A DNA stretch of 54,437 nucleotides from Fimbriimonadia bacterium (GTDB taxonomy: Bacteria; Armatimonadota; Fimbriimonadia; Fimbriimonadales; JABRVX01). Every line of letters begins with the position of its first letter. Position 1 is the first letter of the stretch. Under the pieces are notes generated by a model, which was not told the origin of the DNA, searched no databases, and was given only the letters and a program-made list of their open reading frames with translations. The position numbers and the translations under genes are program-made. Shown piece after piece: positions 10,144-19,900 of this stretch. The DNA is taken from contig JABRVX010000029.1 in the NCBI GenBank assembly GCA_039961735.1, positions 1 to 54,437 on the forward strand, in the 5' to 3' direction.

Positions 10144-11184
10144 CTACTGAGGCTCATCCGTCTCCGGAGCCTCACCCGCGCGGAGAAGATGCTGAGGGTT
10201 GGTCGGCGCATCGCTGGCGGGCCGCAGAAGCCGCCCCTCATCCTCGTTCACCCCGTTCGCAGCGCGGAGGAGGGTCGGGGACTCCTTGCGCCACTCTAGC
10301 CGCTTGCGGAGAGCCGGCAGCGCGTCGTCAATCGCCTTCCGCACCGGGTGGTCATGCGGCAAAGCCGCCGACGTGCTCAAATAGAACGACTCCGTGTGAT
10401 GATCGCCTACGTACACCAGTGCCTTCACTGCCGCCACTGCGGTCTCGGGGGAGGCGAGCAACACTACGTTGTGCAACGCCTGGATCTCGCGGGCGGTGAA
10501 CTTGCCCGCGTGAGAATCGGACAGCTTGGGCAAGAGCCTCTTCAGCGCCTCCTCCGCGGCCACTGACACAGAACCACCCGCCCGAAACTGCTGTGCGACC
10601 GCGCCGCACGCCAGCGGGTCGCCCGTCAGCCCGAGCGCTCTGACCAGCCGACTTCGGTACTGATCGTGAGTCGGGACGCCAGCGAGGCCGATGGAGAAGA
10701 AGATGAGGCACCACCAGCCCCTCATCAGGAAGTAGACCGTTGCTGCGATGGCTATCCACCGAAATACCCATTTCCGCCACAAGATGCCGTGGCTAAGGCG
10801 CCGAAGCCGGTTAGCCAGGCGCTTCACGGGGTCCGCCCCTCGGATCTGCGCAAGCACCGGAAGGAAGCGGTCTGCATGTTGCGGGCGGGTCTCCAACGCC
10901 TGGAGCAGCGGCTCGCGCGCTCGGGATCCATACACCAGCAGCCCGGCTTGCGCCATCGCGGTGACGCGCGCGTTGCGGCGGACCAAGTTGGAGATCAGAA
11001 AGGCCACGCGGCGCGGAACGTCCCGCGGCATCATCTGTCGGCGCTTGCCGCATTGGGAGCATCGCCAATAGCCGCCCGGCTGTGGCAACACAGTGTCGCA
11101 AGGATGACCGCATCCGCGACAGAAGGCGACCGCTTCGTCTTCCTTGCGAATCTGAACCTCTTCCGGGGACGGCTTGCGCTCCAT
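10144..11184 (-). CDS. Zinc-ribbon protein with central membrane segment and helical repeats, unknown
   Basis: I do not recognise this 346-residue protein. The N-terminus carries a zinc-ribbon-like set of cysteines (C22, C25, C29, then C42 and C45 in YWRCSQCGKR). A strongly hydrophobic stretch near residues 138-168 (WVFRWIAIAATVYFLMRGWW and following) gives one or two membrane spans. The flanking parts (RNARVTAMAQAGLLVYG and DPLACGAVAQQFR through AVAAVKALVYVG) look like short HEAT-type helical repeats. The C-terminus is charged and proline-containing. It is 30 bases upstream of the DUF255-like gene on the same strand and downstream of tRNA-Gly, whose promoter could also serve it. A protein-protein scaffold at the membrane is a guess. 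Confidence 0.75.
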   Translation of the reverse strand: MERKPSPEEVQIRKEDEAVAFCRGCGHPCDTVLPQPGGYWRCSQCGKRRQMMPRDVPRRVAFLISNLVRRNARVTAMAQAGLLVYGSRAREPLLQALETRPQHADRFLPVLAQIRGADPVKRLANRLRRLSHGILWRKWVFRWIAIAATVYFLMRGWWCLIFFSIGLAGVPTHDQYRSRLVRALGLTGDPLACGAVAQQFRAGGSVSVAAEEALKRLLPKLSDSHAGKFTAREIQALHNVVLLASPETAVAAVKALVYVGDHHTESFYLSTSAALPHDHPVRKAIDDALPALRKRLEWRKESPTLLRAANGVNEDEGRLLRPASDAPTNPQHLLRAGEAPETDEPQ

Positions 11185-11237
11185 GCTGAGAAGTGTACGT
11201 CAGGAAGGCCGGCCGGGTGGCGAAGTGGGCAACGAAA

Positions 11238-11312
11238 TGGAGCGGGAGACGAGGCTCGAACTCGCGACCCTCTCGTTGGCAACGAGATGCTCTACCACTG
11301 AGCTACTCCCGC
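11238..11312 (-). tRNA. tRNA-Gly (anticodon GCC)
   Basis: The cloverleaf folds fully on the minus strand. The acceptor GCGGGAG pairs with CTCCCGC. The D-arm is GCTC...GAGC. The anticodon stem TCTCG/CGAGA carries loop TTGCCAA with GCC at positions 34-36. The T-arm GCGAG/CTCGT carries TTCGAGC. The discriminator T is followed by an encoded CCA at 11238-11240. Length is 75 bases. It closely resembles the Escherichia coli glyV-type tRNA. Confidence 0.97.
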
Positions 11313-11325
11313 TCGGCAATTCGAA

Positions 11326-11354
11326 AGTATACCAAAGTCGTGCGCGAATGGCAA
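11326..11354 (-). promoter_or_regulatory. Promoter of tRNA-Gly
   Basis: On the minus strand, TTGCCA (11349-11354), a 17-base spacer, then TATACT (11326-11331). The predicted start near 11319 is about 7 bases before the mature tRNA end. This is the best sigma-70-type promoter in the window and sets the local -10 consensus. Confidence 0.75.
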
Positions 11355-11412
11355 GCTACTGGGCAAGTTGCGCTCTCGTGGCTCCGACGTCCCGCCGGAG
11401 GGGGCCTGGGTG

Positions 11413-11426
11413 CCCGCCTTCGCGGG
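11413..11426. repeat. Short palindromic hairpin between tRNA-Gly and rocD
   Basis: CCCGC-CTTC-GCGGG inside TGCCCGCCTTCGCGGGGACG, a form common as an intergenic palindrome in many genomes. A second small palindrome, CCCGT-CGG-ACGGG, lies about 30 bases downstream. Confidence 0.45.
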
Positions 11427-11506
11427 GACGACACGGTGCTGCGCGTCCCGTCGGACGGGGGCACCGCCGGGACGGCGAAACTGCCGTGCAACCGCTGGGC
11501 CGGGGG

Positions 11507-11536
11507 TTCACAGGAACGGACGCAGGCCGGTATGCT
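11507..11536 (+). promoter_or_regulatory. Candidate promoter of rocD
   Basis: TTCACA (11507-11512), an 18-base spacer, then TATGCT (11531-11536). The predicted start near 11543 would leave a very short leader that still includes AAGGAG at 11543-11548. Confidence 0.45.
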
Positions 11537-11557
11537 CGGACCAAGGAGCAACGACGT

Positions 11558-12826
11558 ATGACACCCACCACCAAGACCGGCATGCTGGACCGGCTGCTGA
11601 AGGACGGCATTCCCGCCACCGTCGAGGCGCTCTCGCACGAGGAGACGCTCGCCCTCACCGACGAAGTGTGCGCCCACAACTACCACCCTATCCCTGTCGT
11701 CATCACCCGCGGCGAGGGTGCGGAGGTGTGGGACAAGGAGGGTAACCGTTACTACGACATGGTGGGATGCTACTCCGCGCTGGCGCACGGCCACCGTAAC
11801 TACGCCGTGATGAAAGCAGCGTTGGAGCAGATGCAACGCGTCACTCTCACCTCACGCGCCGTGTACACCGCCGAGATGGCCGTTTTCCTCGCGGCGCTTT
11901 GCGAGTTCTGCGACGCCGAGATGGCCTTGCCAATGAACTCCGGCACCGAAGCCGTGGAGACCGCCATCAAGCTGGCTCGCAAGTGGGCGCACACGGTGAA
12001 GGGTGTACCACGTGGCAAGGCGGAGATCATCGCTGCCGAAGGCAACTTCCACGGGCGGAGCATCGCAATCGTCAGCTTCTCGACGGAGGACCAGTACCAC
12101 GAGGGCTTCGAGCCGCTTACGCCGGGCTTCTCCATAGTGCCGTTCGGGGATGCTCCGGCCATTGAGCGAGCCATTACGCCAAACACCGCCGCCGTGCTTC
12201 TGGAGCCCATTCAAGCCGAAGGCGGCATCATCGTGCCGCCGCCAGGCTACCTCGCAGAAGTGAGACGCATCTGCACCGAGCGCAACGTGCTGCTCATCTG
12301 GGACGAGGTGCAGACCGGTTTCAGTCGCACAGGCCGGCGCTTCGCGTGGCAGTGGGAGGATGCCAAGCCCGACATGATGGCGCTCGGCAAGGCGCTGGGA
12401 GGTGGCCTTTACCCCGTCTCGGCGGTGGTAGGCCGGCGCGACGTGCTCGGCGTCTTCCAGCCAGGCGATCATGGCAGCACGTTCGGGGGCAACCCGCTCG
12501 CCTGCGCGGTGGGTCTCGCCGCGCTCATGGAGATGCTGCGGCACCGCCTCGATGAACGGGCGGAGGAACTGGGAGCCGTGTTGCGAGAGGGTCTGCAGCC
12601 GCTAGTCGGCGATCAGGTGAAGGAGGTCCGGGGCAAGGGGTTACTGGTCGGCGTGGAGTTCCACGCCTCGGCGGGCACGGCGCGTGACCGGATTCCGAAG
12701 CTCCTCGACCGGGGAATTCTGACAAAGGATACGCATCAGCAGACGCTCCGCTTCGCGCCGCCGCTCACCATCAGTCGCGAGCAATTGGACGACGCGATCC
12801 GGCGCATCCGGGAAGCTCTTGCCTAG
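11558..12826 (+). CDS. rocD: Ornithine aminotransferase-like class III aminotransferase
   Basis: PLP-dependent aminotransferase of subgroup III, probably ornithine to glutamate semialdehyde. The 422 residues match ornithine-oxo-acid transaminases. Hallmarks are ALPMNSGTEAVETAIKLAR, EGNFHGRS, LIWDEVQTGFSRTG, the PLP lysine in LGKALGGGLYPVSAV (about K278) and HGSTFGGNPLACAV. The ATG at 11558 is chosen because AAGGAG stands 9 bases upstream. An in-frame extension to 11174 would run through the tRNA and its promoter and is not used. The gene stands alone, without an arginine-degradation cluster. Acetylornithine or 4-aminobutyrate specificity cannot be excluded by eye. Confidence 0.9.
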   Translation: MTPTTKTGMLDRLLKDGIPATVEALSHEETLALTDEVCAHNYHPIPVVITRGEGAEVWDKEGNRYYDMVGCYSALAHGHRNYAVMKAALEQMQRVTLTSRAVYTAEMAVFLAALCEFCDAEMALPMNSGTEAVETAIKLARKWAHTVKGVPRGKAEIIAAEGNFHGRSIAIVSFSTEDQYHEGFEPLTPGFSIVPFGDAPAIERAITPNTAAVLLEPIQAEGGIIVPPPGYLAEVRRICTERNVLLIWDEVQTGFSRTGRRFAWQWEDAKPDMMALGKALGGGLYPVSAVVGRRDVLGVFQPGDHGSTFGGNPLACAVGLAALMEMLRHRLDERAEELGAVLREGLQPLVGDQVKEVRGKGLLVGVEFHASAGTARDRIPKLLDRGILTKDTHQQTLRFAPPLTISREQLDDAIRRIREALA

Positions 12827-12919
12827 ACGGGCGGCGTTCTGCAACAGAATCGCCTGCGTAGTGCCCTACGGGCCACAACGGTTATAGGGTTTCACGAGCT
12901 GCCAGTGTCGGCCAGGGTG

Positions 12920-12946
12920 GTGCGGGCGGCCTTCGGCCGCCCGCAC
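12920..12946. terminator. Perfect hairpin with UUCG tetraloop after rocD
   Basis: An 11-bp GC-rich stem closes the loop C(UUCG)G: GTGCGGGCGGC...GCCGCCCGCAC. It lies between rocD (plus) and the convergent propeller gene (minus) and can serve both directions. There is no T-run on either side. Confidence 0.65.
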
Positions 12947-12966
12947 TCGTCATTCAAGCCAACCCG

Positions 12967-14433
12967 CTACCATGGATCGCCAGGTATTCCGAAGTTGACC
13001 AGCACGATGTTAAGATCGGCGAGGTCCACCAGGCCGCTGCCGTCGAGATCGGCGTCGTTCGGTGCGGGGTTCCCGAACTCGACGAGCACCTTATTCAGGT
13101 CGATCAGGTTCACGTGGTTGTCTTGCACCGCATCCCCGTTGATCAGTTGGAAGCTCATCGGCGTGGTCGTTCCCGCTTGCAGCGCATACACGCCGGGCAA
13201 CGTCTGGCGAAGCCAGTGGGTGTGTTTGAGCGAGGCGATGAACAACCCGCTCAGCCGCGTGACTGCCACGAAGTGGCCGTTCGAATCCGGCCGAATGGGG
13301 ATGACGAACTCGCGCGCTGGCGGCATCGAATCCTTAAGATGCAGCTCGAGCGGCTCGAACTGGGGGTCTGCCCGATAGTGCCCGAGGTGGATGTCGCCTT
13401 CGATCTGGCTGAACTGCAACCACGCACCGATCACGTCAGGCAAGATGCCCATCGCAGGATAGCTGCGGGTCCAGACAACCACGCCCTCCGACACGTCTGG
13501 CTCGGTATCGGCACCGATCGAGCCGCCAGCCTGGCTAATCAAGAACTCCTCCTCCGTAGAGAGGTCGTAGCCCATGATGACGGGAGCACCGTAGCGATAG
13601 TCCTCCCAAACGACGATGTTGCCCCAGATTGCGGGGTTCCTCTGATCGCCGGGGGCAATGCAGATCGGTTTGGGGGGTATATCCGGATCATCGATTCGGC
13701 GTGCGTAGATGTCCGTGTCCCAGCCGACCAGCGAGACAAACTCGTAAACGACCCAGTTACCGCTTATTGCCGGCGCGGCTTCCTCATCGAGGGTTCTCGT
13801 CAAGTTGGTCTCCGCGCTCAGCACTCGCAGGTCCTTGAAGAAGAGGTCCCACGCTCCGTCTGGTTGTGGCCGGTTATCCGACCAAACCACTTTGTATCCG
13901 AACACGTCGGGACTACGCTGAACGTCGGGCTCCATGCACACGGGATACGTCTGCATGGAGTCGAGGTCGCAAGCCCACACGTCTGGACCGAACCCGGCTA
14001 GCGAATCGAGCTCGTAGACCACGTTGGGCCCGAAGCAGCGAGGCCGCTTCTCGGGGTCAGGGGAAGCAGCCACGGGGAACTCCGGACTGCCCGGTGGCCA
14101 TACGAGGCCCCAGATGTCGGGACCCGTGGCCCAACGGTAATCCTCCCAAACGCACAGAGGCGCTCCGCGCCACATTCCGATCTGCGGCCGGAGCTGATCG
14201 CGCAGGGCTTGACACACCGGAAACGGCCACGGGTTTCGCAGGTCGGTGCCCCAGATATCGAACCCGGGGTCGGTACCGGACCGGTCGTCGGCCCAAACCA
14301 CCATGCCGTAGGAGACGGATGGCTGCCATTCCGTCTGGGGGCCGACGGAGATAGGAAACTCGACGACCTGCTGTGCTGCCGCCGCGCCCGCGCAGCTCAG
14401 CGCCAGCAGGACAAACAGTATTCGATCGAACAT
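12967..14433 (-). CDS. Secreted beta-propeller protein with dockerin-like C-terminus
   Basis: 488 residues. An N-terminal signal peptide (MFDRILFVLLALSCAGAAAA) probably cleaves before QQ. The body repeats the pattern of V-V-W/Y followed by ED or DNR several times (VVWADDR, LCVWEDYR, VVYELDS, VVWSDNR, VVYEFVS, VVWEDYR, VVWTRSY), about 50-60 residues apart. This matches a TolB-like propeller of six or seven blades. The last 50 residues hold two EF-hand-like calcium loops (NGDAVQDNHVNLIDLNKV and NDADLDGSGLVDLADLNIV), the dockerin type I pattern. Such tails are common in secreted proteins of Armatimonadota without a true cellulosome. A well-placed AGAGGAGG precedes the ATG. Confidence 0.85.
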   Translation of the reverse strand: MFDRILFVLLALSCAGAAAAQQVVEFPISVGPQTEWQPSVSYGMVVWADDRSGTDPGFDIWGTDLRNPWPFPVCQALRDQLRPQIGMWRGAPLCVWEDYRWATGPDIWGLVWPPGSPEFPVAASPDPEKRPRCFGPNVVYELDSLAGFGPDVWACDLDSMQTYPVCMEPDVQRSPDVFGYKVVWSDNRPQPDGAWDLFFKDLRVLSAETNLTRTLDEEAAPAISGNWVVYEFVSLVGWDTDIYARRIDDPDIPPKPICIAPGDQRNPAIWGNIVVWEDYRYGAPVIMGYDLSTEEEFLISQAGGSIGADTEPDVSEGVVVWTRSYPAMGILPDVIGAWLQFSQIEGDIHLGHYRADPQFEPLELHLKDSMPPAREFVIPIRPDSNGHFVAVTRLSGLFIASLKHTHWLRQTLPGVYALQAGTTTPMSFQLINGDAVQDNHVNLIDLNKVLVEFGNPAPNDADLDGSGLVDLADLNIVLVNFGIPGDPW

Positions 14434-14516
14434 TCCAAGCCTCCTCTTTGGGTTAGCTCGATGACCGATCGGAAGAGCCGCCGTGAGGGCGACACAGACC
14501 GCCCCACACCCATGAT

Positions 14517-14522
14517 ATTATA
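14517..14522 (-). promoter_or_regulatory. -10 element of the propeller gene
   Basis: TATAAT on the minus strand, 84 bases before the ATG, giving a leader of about 76 bases that ends in AAAGAGGAGG. The -35 region 17-18 bases upstream is weak (TGGCCA-like). Confidence 0.5.
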
Positions 14523-14595
14523 CAGCAGGAATCGGCGAGTGGCCAGATTTGCAGGGTGCGGGATCCGCGGGGGAGCAACGGATGAAACCAAACCG

Positions 14596-14613
14596 CGACC
14601 CCGTGGGGGGTCG
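14596..14613 (-). terminator. Probable terminator downstream of aspS
   Basis: A 7-bp stem CGACCCC/GGGGTCG with a 4-base loop is followed on the minus strand by the T-rich CGGTTTGGTTTC. It lies about 165 bases beyond the aspS stop and just upstream of the propeller gene promoter. Confidence 0.5.
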
Positions 14614-14777
14614 AGGGGGAAATCGGCCTGGGGTGAGCGTCCCGCTCCGCGGCCTGCAGAGCGTGGCCTTATGACGCCCTCCCCATCCGGGTTTTCTCAG
14701 CAGTAGCATTCTATCAAAGTCCGACGCAATATGCAACCCGGCAGTCGTCCTAGGTGTGAAGTTCGAGCAGATTTCGG

Positions 14778-16583
14778 CTAATCTTTTTGACCGCCGTCGT
14801 CTTTCGGGGCTGTCTCGCGAAGCGCGAGGCCCAGCTCTTCCCACTGCTCGTCCTGGATGGGCGCAGGTGAGTCCATCAGCGGATCGTAGCCGGCAGCGAT
14901 CTTGGGGAAGGCGATCACCTCGCGGATGTTCTCGTCGCCCATCAGGAACATCACCAGCCGGTCAATCCCCGGTGCGATTCCGCCGTGAGGCGGCGCGCCA
15001 TACTCGAAGGCCTCCAACATATGCCCGAAGCGGTCCACCTGGGTGTGGGCGTCTATGCCGAGCAGGTCGAACACTTTCGCCTGGATGTCGCGGCGGTGAA
15101 TACGGATGGACCCGCTAGCCCATTCCACGCCGTTGCACACCACGTCGTAGCACTGCGCGCGAATGCGCCCCGGGTCCGAGTCGAAGAGGGGTAAGTCCTC
15201 TTCGTGCGGCATGGTGAAGGGGTGATGCGAGGAATCCCACCGCTGCTCTTCTTCGTTCCATAGCACCAGCGGAAAGTCGGTAATAAAGCAGAAGTACAGC
15301 TTCGAAGGGTCGCGCAGGTCACACCGCGAGCCGATCTCCACCCTCAGGCGAGCCAGGGCCTCGTCTGCCACCGCCTTCGCGTCAGCTACGATGCACACCA
15401 GGTCTCCATTCTCGGCCTCACACCGCCGGGCGATCTCGGCGATGCGCTCCTCGCTCAGATGCTTGGCGGCGGCCCCTTTCGCGCCCTCGTCGGTGAGTGC
15501 TAAGTACGCCATGCCCTTCGCGCCGAAGGACTTGGCGAACTCCACTAGCTCCTCGATCTCCCGACGGCTGAGCGAGGCACCGCCGGGGTATCGCACCGCT
15601 CGGACCACGCCCCCCGAGTCCAACACGCTGCGGAACACCGCGAACTCCGAGTCCGCCACCAGGTCGTTCAGCGTCTTCAGTTCGAGGCCGAACCGCAGAT
15701 CGGGCTTGTCGGTGCCGAAGCGTTCCATCGCCTCGTCGTAGGTGAGGCGCGGCCACGGAGAAAGCATCTCTTTGTTCGAGAGCTGTCGCACCACCGAAGA
15801 CGTCAACTCCTCGGTGAGCGAAAGGATGTCTTCTTGCTCGACGAAGGACATCTCGAGGTCGAGCTGAGTGAACTCGGGCTGCCTGTCCGCGCGTTGCGCC
15901 TCGTCGCGGAAGCAACGGGCGATTTGGAAGTAGCGCTCCACACCACCCACCATAAGAAGCTGCTTGTACTGCTGTGGCGACTGCGGCAGCGCGTAGAACT
16001 TCCCGGGTGCCAACCGATAGGGCACCACGTAGTCGCGGGCGCCTTCGGGCGTGGCTTTGGTCATGATCGGCGTCTCGACTTCCAGAAAGCCGCGCTCATG
16101 GAGAAAATCGCGGATCAGCTTGACCACTTTGTGCCGTACTTCCAGTCGCTCGTACATGCTGGGGCGGCGCAAGTCTATGTAGCGGTGCTTGATGCGCAGC
16201 TCTTCGTTCACGGACTGCATCTGACGCTCGTCCGACACGGGGAAGGGTAGCACCTTGCACGTGTTGAGCACCTCGATCTCGCGGGCCTCCAACTCGATGT
16301 CGCCGGTAGGCATCGCCGGGTTCTCCGCGCCGGGCTGACGGAGATGAACGGGGCCGGTGACGGACAGTACGTATTCGCTCTTAACGTCGCGGAGGCCGAG
16401 GCGCTCCACGTCGTCGGCGCGCACCACGATCTGCGTGATCCCGGTACGGTCACGCAGGTTGATGAACACGAGGTCGCCGTGGTCGCGGATGCGATGCACC
16501 CAGCCGTTGAGGGTCACGTCCCTGCCCACGTGCTCCTTGCGTAGTTCCCCGCATCCGTGCGTTCTCTTCTTCCAGCGTGCCAA
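14778..16583 (-). CDS. aspS: Aspartyl-tRNA synthetase (bacterial type)
   Basis: Class II synthetase charging tRNA-Asp, and tRNA-Asn if non-discriminating. About 601 residues, with the OB-fold anticodon domain first (VTLNGWVHRIRDHGDLVFINLRD), then motif 2 (YFQIARCFRDEAQRADRQPE) and motif 3 (GGIAPGIDRLVMFLMG). The GAD insertion between them shows the long bacterial form. I prefer the TTG at 16583 (MARWKKRTHGCGELR): GGGGAGG lies 9 bases before it but directly touches the TTG at 16592, which would add three residues. The gene diverges from the large secreted-protein gene. Confidence 0.96.
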   Translation of the reverse strand: MARWKKRTHGCGELRKEHVGRDVTLNGWVHRIRDHGDLVFINLRDRTGITQIVVRADDVERLGLRDVKSEYVLSVTGPVHLRQPGAENPAMPTGDIELEAREIEVLNTCKVLPFPVSDERQMQSVNEELRIKHRYIDLRRPSMYERLEVRHKVVKLIRDFLHERGFLEVETPIMTKATPEGARDYVVPYRLAPGKFYALPQSPQQYKQLLMVGGVERYFQIARCFRDEAQRADRQPEFTQLDLEMSFVEQEDILSLTEELTSSVVRQLSNKEMLSPWPRLTYDEAMERFGTDKPDLRFGLELKTLNDLVADSEFAVFRSVLDSGGVVRAVRYPGGASLSRREIEELVEFAKSFGAKGMAYLALTDEGAKGAAAKHLSEERIAEIARRCEAENGDLVCIVADAKAVADEALARLRVEIGSRCDLRDPSKLYFCFITDFPLVLWNEEEQRWDSSHHPFTMPHEEDLPLFDSDPGRIRAQCYDVVCNGVEWASGSIRIHRRDIQAKVFDLLGIDAHTQVDRFGHMLEAFEYGAPPHGGIAPGIDRLVMFLMGDENIREVIAFPKIAAGYDPLMDSPAPIQDEQWEELGLALRETAPKDDGGQKD

Positions 16584-16930
16584 TCCGTGCAACCTCCCCA
16601 GGCAGTTCTCGGAATCTACCCTAGCGCTACCGTGGTAAGCCCAGTGGGCGGCCGCCCCTACTTAGAGGCACCAGATGCGGCAGCCAACCGCACCCAAGAC
16701 CACCCGGAGCAGCCGAACGTCGGGGCGCCACGATCTGATCGGATAAGCACCCCCAGCACTTCTACTATGTTGCGGGATATTGCGCTTCTCGCGGCTCCGG
16801 CGAGGTAACTTTTCGGGGGTGGAAGTGACTCCTATTCGATGGAGAACCTCCCCATGTCCGGTACCCTTACCGGTGTCTGTCCCAAAAGGCGGGATAGGAT
16901 GAGAGAGGCTCCAGAAGGGAGCATGACGAG
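16584..16930. other. Divergent intergenic region between aspS and the 1355-residue gene
   Basis: No gene is visible. It contains the palindrome GGGCGGCCGCCC (16646-16657) and a 6-bp hairpin CCGGTA-CCCT-TACCGG near 16858-16873. Promoters for both neighbours must lie here, but I see no convincing -35/-10 pair. Confidence 0.5.
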
Positions 16931-19900
16931 ATGAAACGCTTGTTTGTGTTTCTAATTACCGGATGGGGAGGGTTAGGACTGATCCTCGCGCCCTTGATCT
17001 GTAGCGCGCAGATTCAGCAGGACCCCCAACCTACCCCTGATCCGCCTGGAACGATTCGGCAAGTCACCTGGCACTTCCAGCAAGATCCCCTCGACAACCT
17101 AGCGCGGTCGTTCGGCGTGTACGTCGATCCTTTGGTGCCGCCGGCCTGGCAGATGCTGGGGAAGCTCGAGCTGGTCTACGACAGGAACCTACAAGACGAC
17201 TTCGACTTTCGGATCACCTCGGAGGGGTACAACAAAGTCCTGAACGTGGAGGGCGACAAGTTCGCCTTTCACGTCGAAAGGCCCTTCGTCGGAGAGGCAT
17301 CCGTGCGCTTCAAGGAGACTGATGCCACGCCCGCGGGCAACTGGGCCCTCGACGTCGGCGGCGTAATGTTCGGCCCCGTCGCCGGCAGGGACCCGGCCAA
17401 GTTCCACGTTCGGTTTGGCGGCACCTATAGCATAGATACGGGCATCACGCGGGCCGACAAGGCGTTAGCCTGGCACACCGTGAAGTGGAAGGTGAGCCAC
17501 GACTCGTCGCCTCTGCATATGAAGATGCACCGGTACATCGAGGTGTACTTTGACAACGTGCTGGTCGCTCGACACGGATACCCGTCGGGCATCCACTCGA
17601 TGAAGTTTGTCCACTGGCAAGGGGACGACGACGCGATTACGCACCGGGTACTCCTTGACGACATCTCGTTTGTCGAGACGCTGGGGGAGACCAACAGGGT
17701 GGCGCCCCTGTCACCCAACGTGGATGGCTCGCTCGACCCGCTTGGTGTCAGCACGGACGACTTCGACGTCATGTCTGAGGCGAGCGCAGCGGTGCGACAA
17801 TGTCTGGAGGCGGGCTACGCTGCATACGTGCAGATGGATGTCCCACCTGGGGCGGCAGCGCGCGTGTTGGGCGACCCGGAGGACCACTACGTGCATCTGT
17901 GGGTTAACGAGGCGGGCCAAGACACCCTGTCTGGAACGGCAAGAACCGTTGCCATCCCGCTCGATACGGTGCCCTTCTACGAGGTGCCATTTGGCGGTGG
18001 ATGGTATCGTGCGGTGTTCGGTGCAAACGGAGCTCTAGGCGTCTCCAAGCCGCCGCTCTGCAACGACTACGAGGTAAGCCCCGGCCTCTACTGGATCACT
18101 GCCGCCATCGTCCAAGGCGATGATCCCTTCTCGCGCATGGACGCACGTACGACGCCTCTCCTCACGCACGGCGGGTTCCCCACGCGCCTGCTGGCGTTCG
18201 ACGAGCGGCTCCTGCTCGTCCAGGGGCAGACGGTGACTGGGTTCGCGGAGGGCGAGGCGAAGCGGGTTCTCGTGGCCGCCCAGGCGCATGAGAAGTGGGG
18301 TACGTGGACCGGGGATCACACGACCAGGGTCGACCTGGCCGACAATAATATCGGGCAGACCGTCCTCTACCCCCGGCCCGAGTCCACCTACTACGCCCCA
18401 GGGCTGTACCGCGGAGTCGGGTCTTCCACCATGATGAACTTCGCCTACCGCCTGCCGGTCTCGGATACCGACCGTGGCAAGCTGCACAAGGTGGTGATCG
18501 AGTACCCGGTGGACGAGCCGCGCGACATGGTGTTCTCCGTGACCGAGATCCTGAAGTGGGGGCCCGACTTCGTGCACTCCCCGCGCGAGCCCATGTCCGC
18601 CTGCGTGTTCCTTGCGGGAAACACCATCACCTCGGAGCAGGAGCTCGGCTCGGTCGGAGGCCAGCCGCGGTCCATCATGCCTACCGCAGGGCCGCCGAGC
18701 TACGCCGAACGGACCTTCTACATCTATCCGGGCGGGTACCCCGACAGCCAAGGCGGTGGACAGCTCCTGGTGTCGGCGATGACGCGAACCGGCGGCATGC
18801 CCGCTGCCATCCGCGCGATCCGGGTGTACGTGCTCGAACAGGAGCTTCCCCCCGGGGCGCCCTTCTCCGTTGGCATTCCCACGGATGCGCTCGACCCTCT
18901 CCAGGTCGGCATGTACTTCGAGTCTCCGGGAGCCATGCGCAACGTGTTCGGCACGTGGGTCTCTGGCATCCCCGAGAAGGAGTACCAGAACGACTGGACG
19001 CGCGCTCCCACCTGCTGGAACCTACCCGCGAGGTACCACGCGCTGAAGAACTACATCGCCTACACACGGTACGTGAACTGGCACTTCCGCGACCAACTCG
19101 GCCAGGTGCCTGATTACCTGGACACGCTCAGCTTCGACGTGGTGTACTACGGCGAGGCGATGTTCCCCACGGACGTGTTCGACACGATGAACTTCGAGAT
19201 GGTCCCGGGTCAGAAGGTGGCTCGGCCCAACGTGGTCCCGGCGCCTCCAGTGAAGTACATCGGCGAGTTCATCGAGACGAACTCGTGGCCCAATGACAAC
19301 GCCCCAGGCTACTTCGCAGACTACTACACAACAATGCCGCCCTCACCCATCGCGGACTTCGACTTCGCCGGCTTCACCGCCGCGGTATGCCAAGGCAAGG
19401 GGCTGAAGTTCCTGCCCGTGATTGACTTCCGCGGCACGCCGGAACTGGACTACCTCTGCTTCCCCCGAAAGTTCACCGGCCACCCAGGCGACTCTTCCGT
19501 CAACGGCTGGAAGCCTGAGCACGTGGAGCAGAATGCCGATCACCCCAACCTCCTCCGCATGGTGTCCAACATCGGCATGGTGGCGACCGGCTTCTATATG
19601 ACGACGGAGACCACTGCCGACATGAGCCACGGCGGCGCGCTGAACGGAGGCTACAACCCTCTGCATCCCACGGTGCGGTCGCGCATCGTGCAGCTCGCAG
19701 AGGACCTCCACGAGCGCCTTCGCCCCTTCATGGCGGGCACCAACTACCTGGGTGGGTTGTTCGATAACGTGGGAGTCGGTTCGGTGGCGATCCTGATGGA
19801 CGAGAGGTCCTGCACCAACCAGATGATCACTCAGTTCAACGGGGCCATCTGGGATGCCGGACACCTCCAGAGTCAGTTCCCGATCGGCGACAACTACTGG

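Larger units (their letters stand above)
14434..14777. other. Intergenic region between aspS and the propeller gene
   Basis: No gene seen. Both flanking genes point to the minus strand. It holds a likely aspS terminator (14596-14613) and the -10 box of the propeller gene (14517-14522), listed separately. Confidence 0.6.

Noticed and set aside
11174-11557. In-frame N-terminal extension of rocD giving a 550-residue protein
   Set aside because: It would run through tRNA-Gly and its promoter; the ATG at 11558 has a good ribosome site and the family length.
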